DNA of 39,299 nucleotides. Origin: an uncultured archaeon (GTDB lineage Archaea; Micrarchaeota; Micrarchaeia; CABMEP01). A model generated the notes under the pieces. The model ran no database searches. It had not been told where the DNA came from and was given only the letters and a program-made list of their open reading frames with translations. The stretch's first letter is position 1. Every line of letters starts with the position of its first letter. This document shows, piece by piece, positions 29,908 through 38,218 of this stretch. The DNA is taken from the NCBI GenBank assembly GCA_902385155.1, contig CABMEP010000035.1:1-39299 (forward strand), given 5' to 3'. The position numbers were made by a program, and so were the translations under genes.

Positions 29908-30795
29908 TTACACTCCCGCAATCAGTCTTAAAACATTGCGCAACCCGGGCGCCAGCCCGAACACGATGATCAGGAGGTATATGAAATTCATCTCATGCCC
30001 GTCCGCGCTCTCCTTCTCTATCACCCAGGACGCGACGATCGCGAACAGCACCTTTATCGCGAGGTAGAGCCCCGTGCCGTACACGATCACCTCGCCGAAG
30101 AACCGCTCCACAACGTGCTGGCCGAAATAGCACAGCCCCTTCTCCAGGCATTCTGGCGACATCCGGTTGAACACCTCTATCGCCACGAAGCTCGCGGCGC
30201 CGTCCAATGCGTGGGCGAACACGGCGATCCTGCTCTGCATGCTGCCTATCCCGTACCTGCTGAATATCTCGTTGGACAGGTAGTAGAACACCATCACTAT
30301 CACGAAGATCATCGCGGCGTACGGCCAGTTCACCATGAGCGGCGACAGCAGCAGGAGATGCGGGAGCCAGAGCGCGAGCCCGATCGCCGGATATAACCTC
30401 GGCTTTTTCAGTGCCGCGCTGACCAGTATGGCTGCGATCGTTATCGCCGCCGTCATTATGTATATCCCAGGCGTGACTGTCAGCGGCCCGTAGTTGTACG
30501 CTCCCGAATCGACGACCTTGCCGACCAGCCCGAACAGGGCGTCCCTGTGCTGCTGCATCGCCCCCGAGTCGATCGAGTCCGTGACCACCCGCATCGTCGA
30601 GCCGAGAAGGACGAATGGGATGGTGTAGAGTATGAATTCCCTGGTGAATCTCCTCTTGAATACCTTGAACAGGAAGTAGGCGGCCGCCATGGCGATGACC
30701 GCGTAGACGAGCGTGTTAACTATGTTGTAGCCGCTGTGCTCGGCTATGGGCTGCATGAAATACTGGTTGATCATGTCGCTGATGGGGTCCGCCAT
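29908..30795 (-). CDS. DUF63 family membrane protein
   Basis: A 295-residue protein with about eight membrane helices. The first part, YNIVNTLVYAVIAMAAAYFLFKV, then FVLLGSTMRVVTDSI, and the middle FAHALDGAASFVAIEVF plus a conserved-looking QHVVERFFGE fit the archaeal DUF63 family, whose function is unknown. Charged residues inside the membrane part (Arg, Asp, His, Glu) suggest an enzyme or transporter. It lies between DtdA and the DUF4382 lipoprotein. Confidence 0.78.
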   Translation of the reverse strand: MADPISDMINQYFMQPIAEHSGYNIVNTLVYAVIAMAAAYFLFKVFKRRFTREFILYTIPFVLLGSTMRVVTDSIDSGAMQQHRDALFGLVGKVVDSGAYNYGPLTVTPGIYIMTAAITIAAILVSAALKKPRLYPAIGLALWLPHLLLLSPLMVNWPYAAMIFVIVMVFYYLSNEIFSRYGIGSMQSRIAVFAHALDGAASFVAIEVFNRMSPECLEKGLCYFGQHVVERFFGEVIVYGTGLYLAIKVLFAIVASWVIEKESADGHEMNFIYLLIIVFGLAPGLRNVLRLIAGV

Positions 30796-30818
30796 TCAAT
30801 CATCATCCCGATGCGGTG

Positions 30819-31580
30819 TTACGCTTTCCGCCATTCCGCTCCTGCTTCACTGGTGAGCTTCAATACCTTTTCCTTCTGCGGAGCCTTCAGTCCCTTCCAG
30901 TCTATCAGCACGACATCTATATCCTCCGTGGTCCGTTCGAATGCCTGCATGAACGCGTCAGCTGTGACGGCGTCAGCGGCGTAATTGGGCAGCACGTGCG
31001 CCACCGCGATGTTGCCTTCCAGTTCCATCCTGTTGAACGCCGGGCAGTAGTGCCCCCCGCCTATGCAGAACGCGACCTCCTTCACTTCGATCTCTTTCCT
31101 TGCGTCGTCTATCCGCTCTATGGCCGCGGCGACCGCTTCGGCGTGTCTCTCGGTCTTCCACTCCTTCTCCGTGCTTCCTATCTCGGTGAAGCAGCACGGC
31201 GTCATGCAGAGCGGCCCGTGGTGGTCCACCTCCATCCCGATCCCTATGTCGATCCCCGCCTTTTTCTTCTGCGTGTCGAGCGCGACCGCCATCGCCTTCA
31301 TGCTTATCGGATCGCTTTCGGATATCTGCCCCGGCTTCCCGCCCATCTCGGCGGCGTTCCAGTTTCCCGGCACATGGACAGTGAATGTCGGGGTGCCGCT
31401 TTCGCTCCTGTGCTTGCTGGCGAAAATGAGGAAATCGGCCGTCATCCGCTCCACGTCTTTCTCCGCGTAGAGCAGGCCGGATTCCGTCCCTGTGATGGTT
31501 ATCCCTGCCTCGTCCTTCTCCAGCTGCTTCGCGATGTTGGTTCCGGCCGGATCCTGCGTGGAGTATATGACTGCATCCAT
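30819..31580 (-). CDS. dtdA: D-aminoacyl-tRNA deacylase (DtdA/GEK1 type)
   Basis: A 253-residue protein that removes wrongly attached D-amino acids from tRNA. Conserved segments are YSTQDPAGTNIAKQL at the start, FLIFASKHRSESGTPTFTVHVPGNW, EVDHHGPLCMTPCCFTEIGST and CIGGGHYCPAFNRMELEG, which together are the archaeal/plant DTD2 signature. GGTGAT precedes the ATG. It adds to the tRNA-centred theme of the operon led by Pus10. Confidence 0.95.
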   Translation of the reverse strand: MDAVIYSTQDPAGTNIAKQLEKDEAGITITGTESGLLYAEKDVERMTADFLIFASKHRSESGTPTFTVHVPGNWNAAEMGGKPGQISESDPISMKAMAVALDTQKKKAGIDIGIGMEVDHHGPLCMTPCCFTEIGSTEKEWKTERHAEAVAAAIERIDDARKEIEVKEVAFCIGGGHYCPAFNRMELEGNIAVAHVLPNYAADAVTADAFMQAFERTTEDIDVVLIDWKGLKAPQKEKVLKLTSEAGAEWRKA

Positions 31581-31611
31581 TCGATCACCGTATCAATCGG
31601 CCGGCTTGGCA

Positions 31612-32463
31612 TCAGAACATGGAGTAAAGGAGCTGGTTCCCGAACAGTATGTAGATCACGAGCGCAACCAGGACGTAAGGGAGGAACATCGGCAGGTCGA
31701 GCACCGGCCATTTCCTCCTGAGCTTGCTCATCCTCTTCAGCTGGCCCTTGTCGACGAGCCTGCCTATCGAGTGCCTGCTGATTAATCTGCTGTCAAGGAG
31801 CTCGACCGCGAGCACATCCTCTCTTTCCGGCCTCCTCGTCCATTTCACCATCGATCCCATTATGACATCCTTGTAGAGGGTGAAGAATATCGCGGAGACG
31901 AACAGTATCTCCATCAATGCGATCAGGTTGACGGAGAACGTCGGCAATTGGGAGAACATGTAGACGAATGCGCCGAACGACAGGAGGAGCATGAACGATT
32001 GGCCCAGCTGCATCGCGCTGAACTTCACCTCTCCGCGGAACGTCCTCCTCAGCGCGTCGGGCGCGTACCTCACGACGATCCATATCGCGAACAGCAGCAC
32101 CGCGATGGAAGTCACGACCAAGATGGACGGCATCTGGAATTGGCTGAATATCGTGTCCTCCTGCGTTCCGAGAAGCGGGCCGCTGACGACCGGTATAGAC
32201 GCGTATATCGCGGCGAGCACGAGCACATCCGCTCCGCCGAGCTGGCCGATGCGGTAGAGGAAATACATCGACCCTATCATCACAGCGGCGATCGGCAGGT
32301 TCTGCAGGAAGGCGGACGGGTCGAATATGTTCACCACGACCGCGATCCCGAGGAATGCATACAGCAGCATGTCCGGGACGTTCTTCCTGTTGAACACGTC
32401 GTAGTATGCCGCCGCGCCCGTTCCTGCGACCGCAATGAGCATCCTGAGCAATTCGAATTCCAT
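31612..32463 (-). CDS. Prepilin peptidase-like A24 aspartic protease
   Basis: A 283-residue polytopic membrane protein. Two Asp motifs of the A24 family are seen: AAYYDVFNRKNVPD at about 21-34 and GQLGGADVLVLAAIYASIPV near 80-99, the second being the GxGD-type motif with Gly-Ala-Asp. Several membrane helices follow. The enzyme cuts class III signals of pilins and archaellins. The prepilin-like operon at 2322-3455 offers candidate substrates. The ATG at 32463 follows GTGAT; a longer start exists at 32487. The long C-terminal part (about 190-283) is unusual and charged. Confidence 0.85.
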   Translation of the reverse strand: MEFELLRMLIAVAGTGAAAYYDVFNRKNVPDMLLYAFLGIAVVVNIFDPSAFLQNLPIAAVMIGSMYFLYRIGQLGGADVLVLAAIYASIPVVSGPLLGTQEDTIFSQFQMPSILVVTSIAVLLFAIWIVVRYAPDALRRTFRGEVKFSAMQLGQSFMLLLSFGAFVYMFSQLPTFSVNLIALMEILFVSAIFFTLYKDVIMGSMVKWTRRPEREDVLAVELLDSRLISRHSIGRLVDKGQLKRMSKLRRKWPVLDLPMFLPYVLVALVIYILFGNQLLYSMF

Positions 32464-32514
32464 CAGATCACATATCGTCGCGATCATTCGCGCTGACTCT
32501 GCTTTGTATCCATC

Positions 32515-33606
32515 TTACCAGAACTCTTCAAGCCACTCACTGTGTATCGCGGTGACCGTGAGGTCGGAGCACTTCGCCTTCCGGTTCAGCATGGATGAGA
32601 CGCTGGGCTGCGTCCTGCCCTCGTCGCCGCTGATGAATTCCTTGATGTAGGTGCCGGACTGCGTAGTCATGATGAGCTTGAAATGGGACTTGTCGATCCA
32701 TATCGAATCAAGGCGCTTCACAGTCCTCTTGCGGATGAGATCGGCCCTGCGGTTGGCCACCCTCAGCGGAGTCCTCTGCGCGAGAGGCACACTGCCAGGC
32801 AGCTTCTGGAGGTCCGGCTTGGATATCGGCTTGTCCAGCTCCACCGTCGCCTCGTATGTCTTGTCGAACTTGGCGCGCTTTATCACTTCCACCCTGTTCT
32901 TGTCGCAGAACCTGAGCGCTTCGACCGCAGCGATGCCCTTCGCTGACTTGTTTATCGCCAGCTGCGCCTTCCTGGCGTCGAACTTCCTCACCTGCGGCCT
33001 GACCACTTCCATCACGAACGGCCTTCCGCCGCCCGCCATGAGGACGTCTATGTCCTCCCTTCCCGCGCCATGGAGGACCGCCTTCTGCCCTTTCGTTATC
33101 CTGAGCAGCGGAGCCTCTATCTCCGCTTCCACCGACTTCTCATCGGAATCCACCCGTTTGGTCTGCCTGACGTTGCGCTTGAGCTTCCTGTACCTTCCGT
33201 ACAAATAGACGGATGCGACCTGGGTCTCTATCCCGCCGGTGACGACATCGATCATCGCCCTGACGTGCGGATCCAGCCTGAACTTGTATTTGGAATTCTT
33301 CTCCACCCACTTGCCTATCTCCCTGTTGAGCTCCCCTTTCACGCTCTCGGCTTTGGCGAGGTCGACCATGTCCCAGATGCCCTCCTCGTACCGTTCGCTG
33401 TCCTTGGTCAGCCGGGTGCCCACCGAGAATGTCTCGGCGCCGGGAACCTTGTCTATCGCAGTGACTATCTTCCCGCCGAGATCGGCCACCCGCAGGAAGC
33501 TGCCAAGGCATAGCTTGCAGTCCCGCTCCTTCACCACTTCGGCTTTCGCTGGCTTGGCTATTCCGTTGCGTTTCCAGCATCGCTTGCACAATGAGACTGC
33601 GGCCAT
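32515..33606 (-). CDS. pus10: tRNA pseudouridine synthase Pus10
   Basis: A 363-residue enzyme that makes pseudouridine 54 and 55 in the tRNA T loop. The N-terminus has two CxxC pairs (7/10 and 30/33), a zinc site, followed by a THUMP-like region. The catalytic segment GREDIDVLMAGGGRPFVMEV holds the Asp near residue 187. The C-terminus ends with GTYIKEFISGDEGRTQPSVSSML, typical of the family. It is of interest because tRNA-Arg here has an intron in that very loop. It heads a minus-strand operon. Confidence 0.94.
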   Translation of the reverse strand: MAAVSLCKRCWKRNGIAKPAKAEVVKERDCKLCLGSFLRVADLGGKIVTAIDKVPGAETFSVGTRLTKDSERYEEGIWDMVDLAKAESVKGELNREIGKWVEKNSKYKFRLDPHVRAMIDVVTGGIETQVASVYLYGRYRKLKRNVRQTKRVDSDEKSVEAEIEAPLLRITKGQKAVLHGAGREDIDVLMAGGGRPFVMEVVRPQVRKFDARKAQLAINKSAKGIAAVEALRFCDKNRVEVIKRAKFDKTYEATVELDKPISKPDLQKLPGSVPLAQRTPLRVANRRADLIRKRTVKRLDSIWIDKSHFKLIMTTQSGTYIKEFISGDEGRTQPSVSSMLNRKAKCSDLTVTAIHSEWLEEFW

Positions 33607-33681
33607 GGAGCAATATCCTCTCATGGTTTAAAATGGCTACCAGCGTGCAGGTTTCCCCGTTGTCAGCGGTCCAGCGTCTCA

Positions 33682-33712
33682 TTTTTTAATATTCGCTGAG
33701 TATTCAGCGAAT
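33682..33712 (+). promoter_or_regulatory. LysRS promoter with palindrome over the start codon
   Basis: TTTTTTAATATT (33682-33693) is a TATA-like box about 25 bp before the ATG. ATTCGCTGA (33691-33699), GTAT, then TCAGCGAAT (33704-33712) form a perfect 9-bp inverted repeat that ends inside the start codon. It may be an operator over the transcription start or an RNA hairpin that hides the ATG. Confidence 0.55.
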
Positions 33713-35246
33713 GGAAACCGGGAACGTGGAGATAAACGAGAACGACCACTGGGTGGACCTGCTCGCCAGACGCATCGTCAACGAGAAGAAGCCCCCATAC
33801 GTGATCACCTCCGGCATCACCCTCAGCGGCCCGATGCATCTCGGGACGCTGTGCGAGGCGTTCTTCCCGGTAGCGATAGGCGCAAAGGTGGCCGAATCGG
33901 GCAAGCCGGTCAAGAACTACTTCATATCGGACGACCTCGATGCCTTCGATTCGGTGCCGGCCGTCCTTTCGCAATACACCGCGGTGCTCGCGCCACATCT
34001 CGGGAAACCGTTGGCCCACGTTCCGGATCCGACCGGCAAGTCGAAGTCGTTCGGGGACTACTTCCTTGACGAGATGAAAGGCGTCATGAGGAAGTTCGAG
34101 GTCGCGCCCGAGATAAGGCGGATGAGCGAGGAATACCCGTCAGGAAGGTTCGATTCGTACGCGCGCCTCTATCTCAGGGAAGTGGAGGAAGCGAAGAGGA
34201 TAGTGGCTGAGTCATCGCAGAGGGATCTGCCGAAGGACTGGAGCCCGATAATGCCCATCTGCGAGAAATGCGGCAAGATAGCGACCACCATGGTCACCTC
34301 GTTCGACGAGGAATCGTACAGCTACACCTGCGGCCGCGACGTCAAGTACACCAAGGGCTGCGGATTCTCCGGCAAGAACAGGATTTCCGATCACAAGTAC
34401 AAGATCACATGGAGGCTGCATTGGCCGTCCTGGATGGACTCGTTCGGCACCAGCGCGGAAGGCGCGGGCATGGACCATCACACCAAGGGCGGCTCGTGGG
34501 ACACGCTGGTCCAGGTGTTCAAGGAGATGTTCAAGAAGGAGCCGCCGATAGGGTACAAGTTCGGGTTCTTCCTCCTCCGCGGCGCAAAATACTCCAAGTC
34601 CAAGGGAGTGGGCATGGGCGTGGCGGATTTCATGATGCTGGCTCCCCCGGAGCTGATCAAGTACTTCCTTCTCAGGGCGGACATAGACGAGAACAAGGAT
34701 TTCGATCCCACCGGCCAGTCTCTGATGAGGCTTTACGATGATTACGAGACCGCGAGCGAGGTCGACCTCGCCAACACCGACCGGGCCGGCGAGAAGAAGC
34801 ACGCCGCGTTCCTCATCGCGGGGAAGAAGAACTGGAAGGCGAAGTTCCTCGATGTGCTCCTGCACTACCAGATCTACCGCGACTGGAACAAGGTCGGCGC
34901 GGCGCTGGAGGACCCGGCCGGAGTGAAATACCTCTCCCCCTACATATCCCAATGGATAAAGATCGGATTCGTGCCGGAAGACTACTCGTTCACGATCAAC
35001 CCGACAAAGCCGGAGTCGATGGCCGGCGTCATCGAGTTCGCAGGCAAGCTCGACGACAGCCTGGACGCGTTGGCGATACACAACCTTGTCTTCGAGGTCG
35101 CGAAAGAGAAGAGCATCCCTCCGGCGGCGCTGTTCGGGTCGCTCTACATGGCGATCATCGGCAAGCCGAAAGGGCCGAAGCTGGGCAAGCTTGTCAAGGC
35201 ACTCGGGCCGAATCTTGTCAGGGAGATGCTGAACAAGTTCAAGTGA
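33711..35246 (+). CDS. lysS: Lysyl-tRNA synthetase, class I
   Basis: A 511-residue enzyme that charges tRNA-Lys. The class I signatures are PMHLGTL (41-47, HIGH-like) and KYSKSKG (KMSKS-like). A zinc-like segment CEKCGKIATT and the CGRD...KGCGFSG segment lie between. Most archaea and some bacteria use this class I form. It is divergent from Pus10 and its start carries a palindrome. Its tRNA-Lys(CTT) is at 23720-23794. Confidence 0.95.
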   Translation: METGNVEINENDHWVDLLARRIVNEKKPPYVITSGITLSGPMHLGTLCEAFFPVAIGAKVAESGKPVKNYFISDDLDAFDSVPAVLSQYTAVLAPHLGKPLAHVPDPTGKSKSFGDYFLDEMKGVMRKFEVAPEIRRMSEEYPSGRFDSYARLYLREVEEAKRIVAESSQRDLPKDWSPIMPICEKCGKIATTMVTSFDEESYSYTCGRDVKYTKGCGFSGKNRISDHKYKITWRLHWPSWMDSFGTSAEGAGMDHHTKGGSWDTLVQVFKEMFKKEPPIGYKFGFFLLRGAKYSKSKGVGMGVADFMMLAPPELIKYFLLRADIDENKDFDPTGQSLMRLYDDYETASEVDLANTDRAGEKKHAAFLIAGKKNWKAKFLDVLLHYQIYRDWNKVGAALEDPAGVKYLSPYISQWIKIGFVPEDYSFTINPTKPESMAGVIEFAGKLDDSLDALAIHNLVFEVAKEKSIPPAALFGSLYMAIIGKPKGPKLGKLVKALGPNLVREMLNKFK

Positions 35247-35263
35247 GCCGACGGCAAGGGTCG

Positions 35264-36046
35264 TCAGAGCGCGGCGAACAGTCTCTTTATCTCGTCCAGG
35301 GTGAGAGTGAACACCCTCCTCTCGCCCAATCCCAGCCGTTCGGCCGCGCTGTCCGCCTTCGGATAATTGGTCTCAAGCTCCCCGGCCCTCAGCGCGGAAT
35401 GGACTGTGTTCTTCCTGTGCGAGAAGAGCCGTTCTATGAACTTGTCCCTATCCGCATCGCGCTTCTCGTCGGTCTTGGTGAGCATCACCATCGCCGAATC
35501 CACCTGCGGCATCGGCCTGAACGAGCCGCGCTTCACGGATCGGAGGTAGATCGGCCTGAAATAGAGCTGGGTCATCACGCTGAGGCGCGACCAGTCCCTC
35601 TCGCCGGGCTTCGCCACCATCCTCTGCACGAATTCCTTCTGCAGGCAGAGGAGCGCCTGCTCGAAACTGAACTCGGGGAGCTTGAACAGCAGCGGGGATG
35701 AGATCACGTACGGCACGTTGCTGATTATCAGGTCTATTCTCTTGGCTTTGGCCCGCTTCATTATGTCCGCTTCCGATAAGCCAAGGAAATCGGCGTGTAT
35801 CACGCGGACGTCCTTGTCCTCGTCGAATTCGAACAGCTCGGTCAGGGCCTCCACCATGACCTCGTCCTTCTCCACGATGATGAGCTTCTTGGCCGTCTCC
35901 GCGATCCGCTTGCTGAGGTTGCCTGTCCCCCCGCCTATCTCCAGCACTGTCTTGCCTTCAGGCCCGAGCATCGCCGTCTCGTAGTCCAGCGCCTTCTCGT
36001 CCATGAGCATATGCTGCCCGAAACGCCTTGTCCGTTGGTGGGTCAT
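35264..36046 (-). CDS. rsmA: rRNA adenine dimethyltransferase KsgA/Dim1
   Basis: A 260-residue methyltransferase that dimethylates two adenines near the 3' end of 16S rRNA. It starts RTRRFGQHMLMD, has the SAM motif VLEIGGGTGNLSKRI, an acidic VEKDE, HADFL and the catalytic NVPY in IISNVPYVISSPLLF. It ends with the helical C-terminal domain. The eL21-RpoF-DUF655-KsgA order is common in archaea; here a Yip1-like gene is inserted before it. Confidence 0.95.
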   Translation of the reverse strand: MTHQRTRRFGQHMLMDEKALDYETAMLGPEGKTVLEIGGGTGNLSKRIAETAKKLIIVEKDEVMVEALTELFEFDEDKDVRVIHADFLGLSEADIMKRAKAKRIDLIISNVPYVISSPLLFKLPEFSFEQALLCLQKEFVQRMVAKPGERDWSRLSVMTQLYFRPIYLRSVKRGSFRPMPQVDSAMVMLTKTDEKRDADRDKFIERLFSHRKNTVHSALRAGELETNYPKADSAAERLGLGERRVFTLTLDEIKRLFAAL

Positions 36047-36103
36047 ATCATCAGCGCTATCAGCTATCCTTCATCCTATTAAACATGGAGCTTCCGCTCG
36101 AGC

Positions 36104-36149
36104 GGAGAGGATAAAGAAAAAGGAGAGAAAAGAAAAAGAAACGGAGCGT
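36104..36149 (-). terminator. Probable T-rich terminator after Yip1-like gene
   Basis: On the minus strand this region is a run of T-rich tracts (CTTTTTCTTTTCTCTCCTTTT) directly after the stop of the Yip1-like gene, as usual for archaeal termination. Confidence 0.4.
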
Positions 36150-36713
36150 TCAGCCGAAAGAGCCGGCCTGGGTCAGACCGTACATCACGAGCATCGCGGC
36201 TATCGCGGCGCCCACGATGAACGCGACTATCGCCAGGACGATTCCCGGGATCAGCCACGCGAGGACCGCCTTCACCGTGTCCAGCTTGTGCACTTCCTTG
36301 ATGGAGAGCGTGAGCGGATAGAGCATGTAGAGGCTCAGAAGTCCGTTCAGTATCCCTCCGAGGACGGGCACTATGTTGAGCACGCCCGCTATCGCGATCG
36401 GGGCTCCGAACAGCGAGTAGAGGCAATACTGCTGGGAGAACTCTCCCTTTCCGCCCAGTATCTTCGCCATCACCCACACGACGCCGTTGCCGAGCAGGGA
36501 CATGAGCAGGGTGGCTATCGCGCCGCCTATCGCCCCGCCTATGAGGCCCATCGGTCCAGCCATGAGGCCGACCACGGCACCGCACACCGCACCGGCGAGG
36601 GTCATGACGATCGCGGCGTCAACCAATGACGCCTTCTTCTTGTTCGCCTTTGCTAATGTTTCAGCCGGCTTCGTGAGGGCCGGAATCCACATGTCAGTCG
36701 GAATGTCTACCAT
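36150..36713 (-). CDS. Yip1-domain membrane protein
   Basis: A 187-residue protein with a soluble N-terminus (about 1-32) and five hydrophobic helices rich in Gly and Ala. The pattern FSQQYCLYSLFGAPIAIAGVLNIVPVLGGILNGLLSLYMLYPLTLSIKEVHKL-like run (about 92-145) resembles the Yip1 family. The function in archaea is unknown. TTTTTAAAC (about 36733-36741) lies about 24 bp before the ATG, so it seems to have its own promoter, although it sits among translation and transcription genes. Confidence 0.75.
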   Translation of the reverse strand: MVDIPTDMWIPALTKPAETLAKANKKKASLVDAAIVMTLAGAVCGAVVGLMAGPMGLIGGAIGGAIATLLMSLLGNGVVWVMAKILGGKGEFSQQYCLYSLFGAPIAIAGVLNIVPVLGGILNGLLSLYMLYPLTLSIKEVHKLDTVKAVLAWLIPGIVLAIVAFIVGAAIAAMLVMYGLTQAGSFG

Positions 36714-36779
36714 GACAGACGTTCCACTAGGGAGTTTAAAAACCTCACTACGACGTGGCCGGATGGCGGGCCCGGGCAG

Positions 36780-37388
36780 TTATCTCCTGAATCCGCCTGG
36801 CCGTCCGCTGTAGCCGCCGTACCCGTGCTGCTCATGCGGCGGGGTCGGGGGCCTGGTGAACAGGAAATACCTCTCCTCGCCGTTGAGCTCGGCCACCACC
36901 CGTTCGGTGATGATGTCCGCGGGGTTCAGCATGTGCGGTATGCGCTTCAGCATTTCGTCGAAGGACTCGAACGGCTTCTTGTCGCGCTCGTCGAGTATCT
37001 CCGCGAGGTGCTTCTTGCCCACCCCTGGCAATAATTCGAGCTGGTGCTGCCTGATGGTGATCGGGCCGCACTTGTTGATGAACGTGACGAACTCGGGCTC
37101 CCTCATCCTGACTATCTTCTTGATGACCGCCTTCAGCTCGCTCCTCGCCGAGCTGGATATCTGAGGCATCTCGATCCTGCCGCGGATCCTGTCCACCTCC
37201 TTCCTCAGGCTGAGCTCCTTGCCTATGTAGAGCCTGTCGCCGATGGATATCTCCAGGTCCTTCTTGGTGACCGCCTCGAGCAGGGTGAAGAAATTCTCCC
37301 CCACCATGAACACCGTAGGCTCGCGGCGTATGTCATCGGACTTGCCCGATGGTAAATAGTCTAGCACGAAACCGTATTCTTCCATCAT
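36780..37388 (-). CDS. DUF655 RNA-binding-type protein
   Basis: A 202-residue protein. The N-terminal OB-like part (EEYGFVLDYLPSG, VFMVGENFFTLLEAV, IGDRLYIGK) and the central helix-hairpin-helix (HQLELLPGVGKKHLAEILDERDKKPFESFDEML) are the DUF655 family. A Gly/Arg/Tyr-rich tail (GYGGYSGRPGGFRR) suggests RNA contact. The family lies between RpoF and KsgA in many archaea, as here, and probably acts in rRNA or transcription-linked processes. GAGGTGA precedes the ATG at 37388. Confidence 0.9.
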   Translation of the reverse strand: MMEEYGFVLDYLPSGKSDDIRREPTVFMVGENFFTLLEAVTKKDLEISIGDRLYIGKELSLRKEVDRIRGRIEMPQISSSARSELKAVIKKIVRMREPEFVTFINKCGPITIRQHQLELLPGVGKKHLAEILDERDKKPFESFDEMLKRIPHMLNPADIITERVVAELNGEERYFLFTRPPTPPHEQHGYGGYSGRPGGFRR

Positions 37389-37398
37389 GGAGGTCACC

Positions 37399-37740
37399 TC
37401 AGGCTTTGGCGTACTTACCTACGATCTCCAGCACCTTGGACACCTCGTCCTCGGTTAGGGCGAACGTCTCCTTGGCGAAGAGGGGCGCCACTTCATCCGG
37501 AGTCTTCGGCATGAGGTCAGCGAGCTTGACCGCCTTGGCGCGGTTGATCTTGGCGACCGCCGCCATCAGCTCGTCTATGAGCTCGTATGCCTTCTTCTTG
37601 TCCAGCTTCGCGACCTTCTTGGAATAGTCCAGTGTCTTGGTCTGCTCGAAGCCGGCCTCCATGTCGCTGGGCATCTCGAGTATCTCCTTCACGTCCGCGA
37701 GGGGGACCTCCTTTACATCAATAGTCCTTCGTCCTATCAT
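37399..37740 (-). CDS. rpoF: RNA polymerase subunit F (Rpb4)
   Basis: A 113-residue protein with the Rpb4 layout: VPLADVKEILE at the start, a helical middle with LDYSKKVAKL, and the C-terminal HRDC-like helices (MPKTPDEVAPLFAKETFALTEDEVSKVLEIVGKY). With RpoE it forms the stalk of the polymerase. It is flanked by eL21 and DUF655, the common order. The ATG at 37740 follows GTGAT. Confidence 0.93.
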   Translation of the reverse strand: MIGRRTIDVKEVPLADVKEILEMPSDMEAGFEQTKTLDYSKKVAKLDKKKAYELIDELMAAVAKINRAKAVKLADLMPKTPDEVAPLFAKETFALTEDEVSKVLEIVGKYAKA

Positions 37741-37758
37741 ATGAATCACGCCCAATGA

Positions 37759-38043
37759 TCAGCAGCTCTTGAGGTGTATGGCTGTGGTGATGAACCTCTT
37801 TGTGAGGCTGCCGTCCTTCAGCTCGACGACATACGCGCTCCCCTGCTTGCCCACCACGGTGCCGACACGGCCGGCGTACCTCGGGGACGGGAAATCCTCG
37901 TACTTGGCGTTCGGCACGAGCTGCACCTTCGTTCCTACTTCCAGCTTGTGCATCCGCTCCGACACAGTGACGTCTCGCCTGCGCGCGTTCCTCCCGAGGA
38001 GGCGCGACCTGCGGTTCATTCTTCCCTTCGATGATCTCGCCAT
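37759..38043 (-). CDS. rpl21e: Ribosomal protein eL21
   Basis: A 94-residue protein with the eL21 pattern: SSKGRMNRRSRLLGRNARRR, GTKVQLVPNAKYEDFPSPRYAGRVGTVVGKQGSAYVVEL. The ATG at 38043 follows GTGGT. It starts the operon that contains RpoF and DUF655 and is divergent from TBP. TTTAAAAAAC at 38111-38120 and TATAAT-like bases at about 38094-38099 are possible promoter boxes. Confidence 0.94.
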   Translation of the reverse strand: MARSSKGRMNRRSRLLGRNARRRDVTVSERMHKLEVGTKVQLVPNAKYEDFPSPRYAGRVGTVVGKQGSAYVVELKDGSLTKRFITTAIHLKSC

Positions 38044-38131
38044 ACATACCACTGATGATTATCCAACGTTCTCTATCTTCAAAAGAACTGTCATTATAGT
38101 ACATCTCGCATTTAAAAAACCAACGTTCGGG

Positions 38132-38168
38132 TATTTAAATGGCCTTTAAATACTTTTCTTTATAAATA
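38132..38168 (+). promoter_or_regulatory. Three tandem TATA-like boxes before the TBP gene
   Basis: TATTTAAAT (38132-38140), CTTTAAATAC (38144-38153) and TTTATAAATA (38159-38168) follow one another. The last predicts a transcript start near 38189-38191. Confidence 0.55.
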
Positions 38169-38186
38169 CATACAGAGTTCTGCAGT

Positions 38187-38206
38187 GGCGCACATAGCGG
38201 TGCGCC
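38187..38206 (+). promoter_or_regulatory. 7-bp hairpin before the TBP start
   Basis: GGCGCAC (38187-38193) and GTGCGCC (38200-38206) are perfect reverse complements around ATAGCG. The hairpin lies right before the GGTG ribosome binding site and the ATG at 38219, so it could affect translation or act as an operator. Confidence 0.5.
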
Positions 38207-38218
38207 GAAGGTGTATGC

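Noticed and set aside
38063-38128. Direct repeat CCAACGTTC at 38063 and 38120
   Set aside because: Nine bases in a short AT-rich spacer between divergent genes may be chance; no third copy or symmetry was seen.
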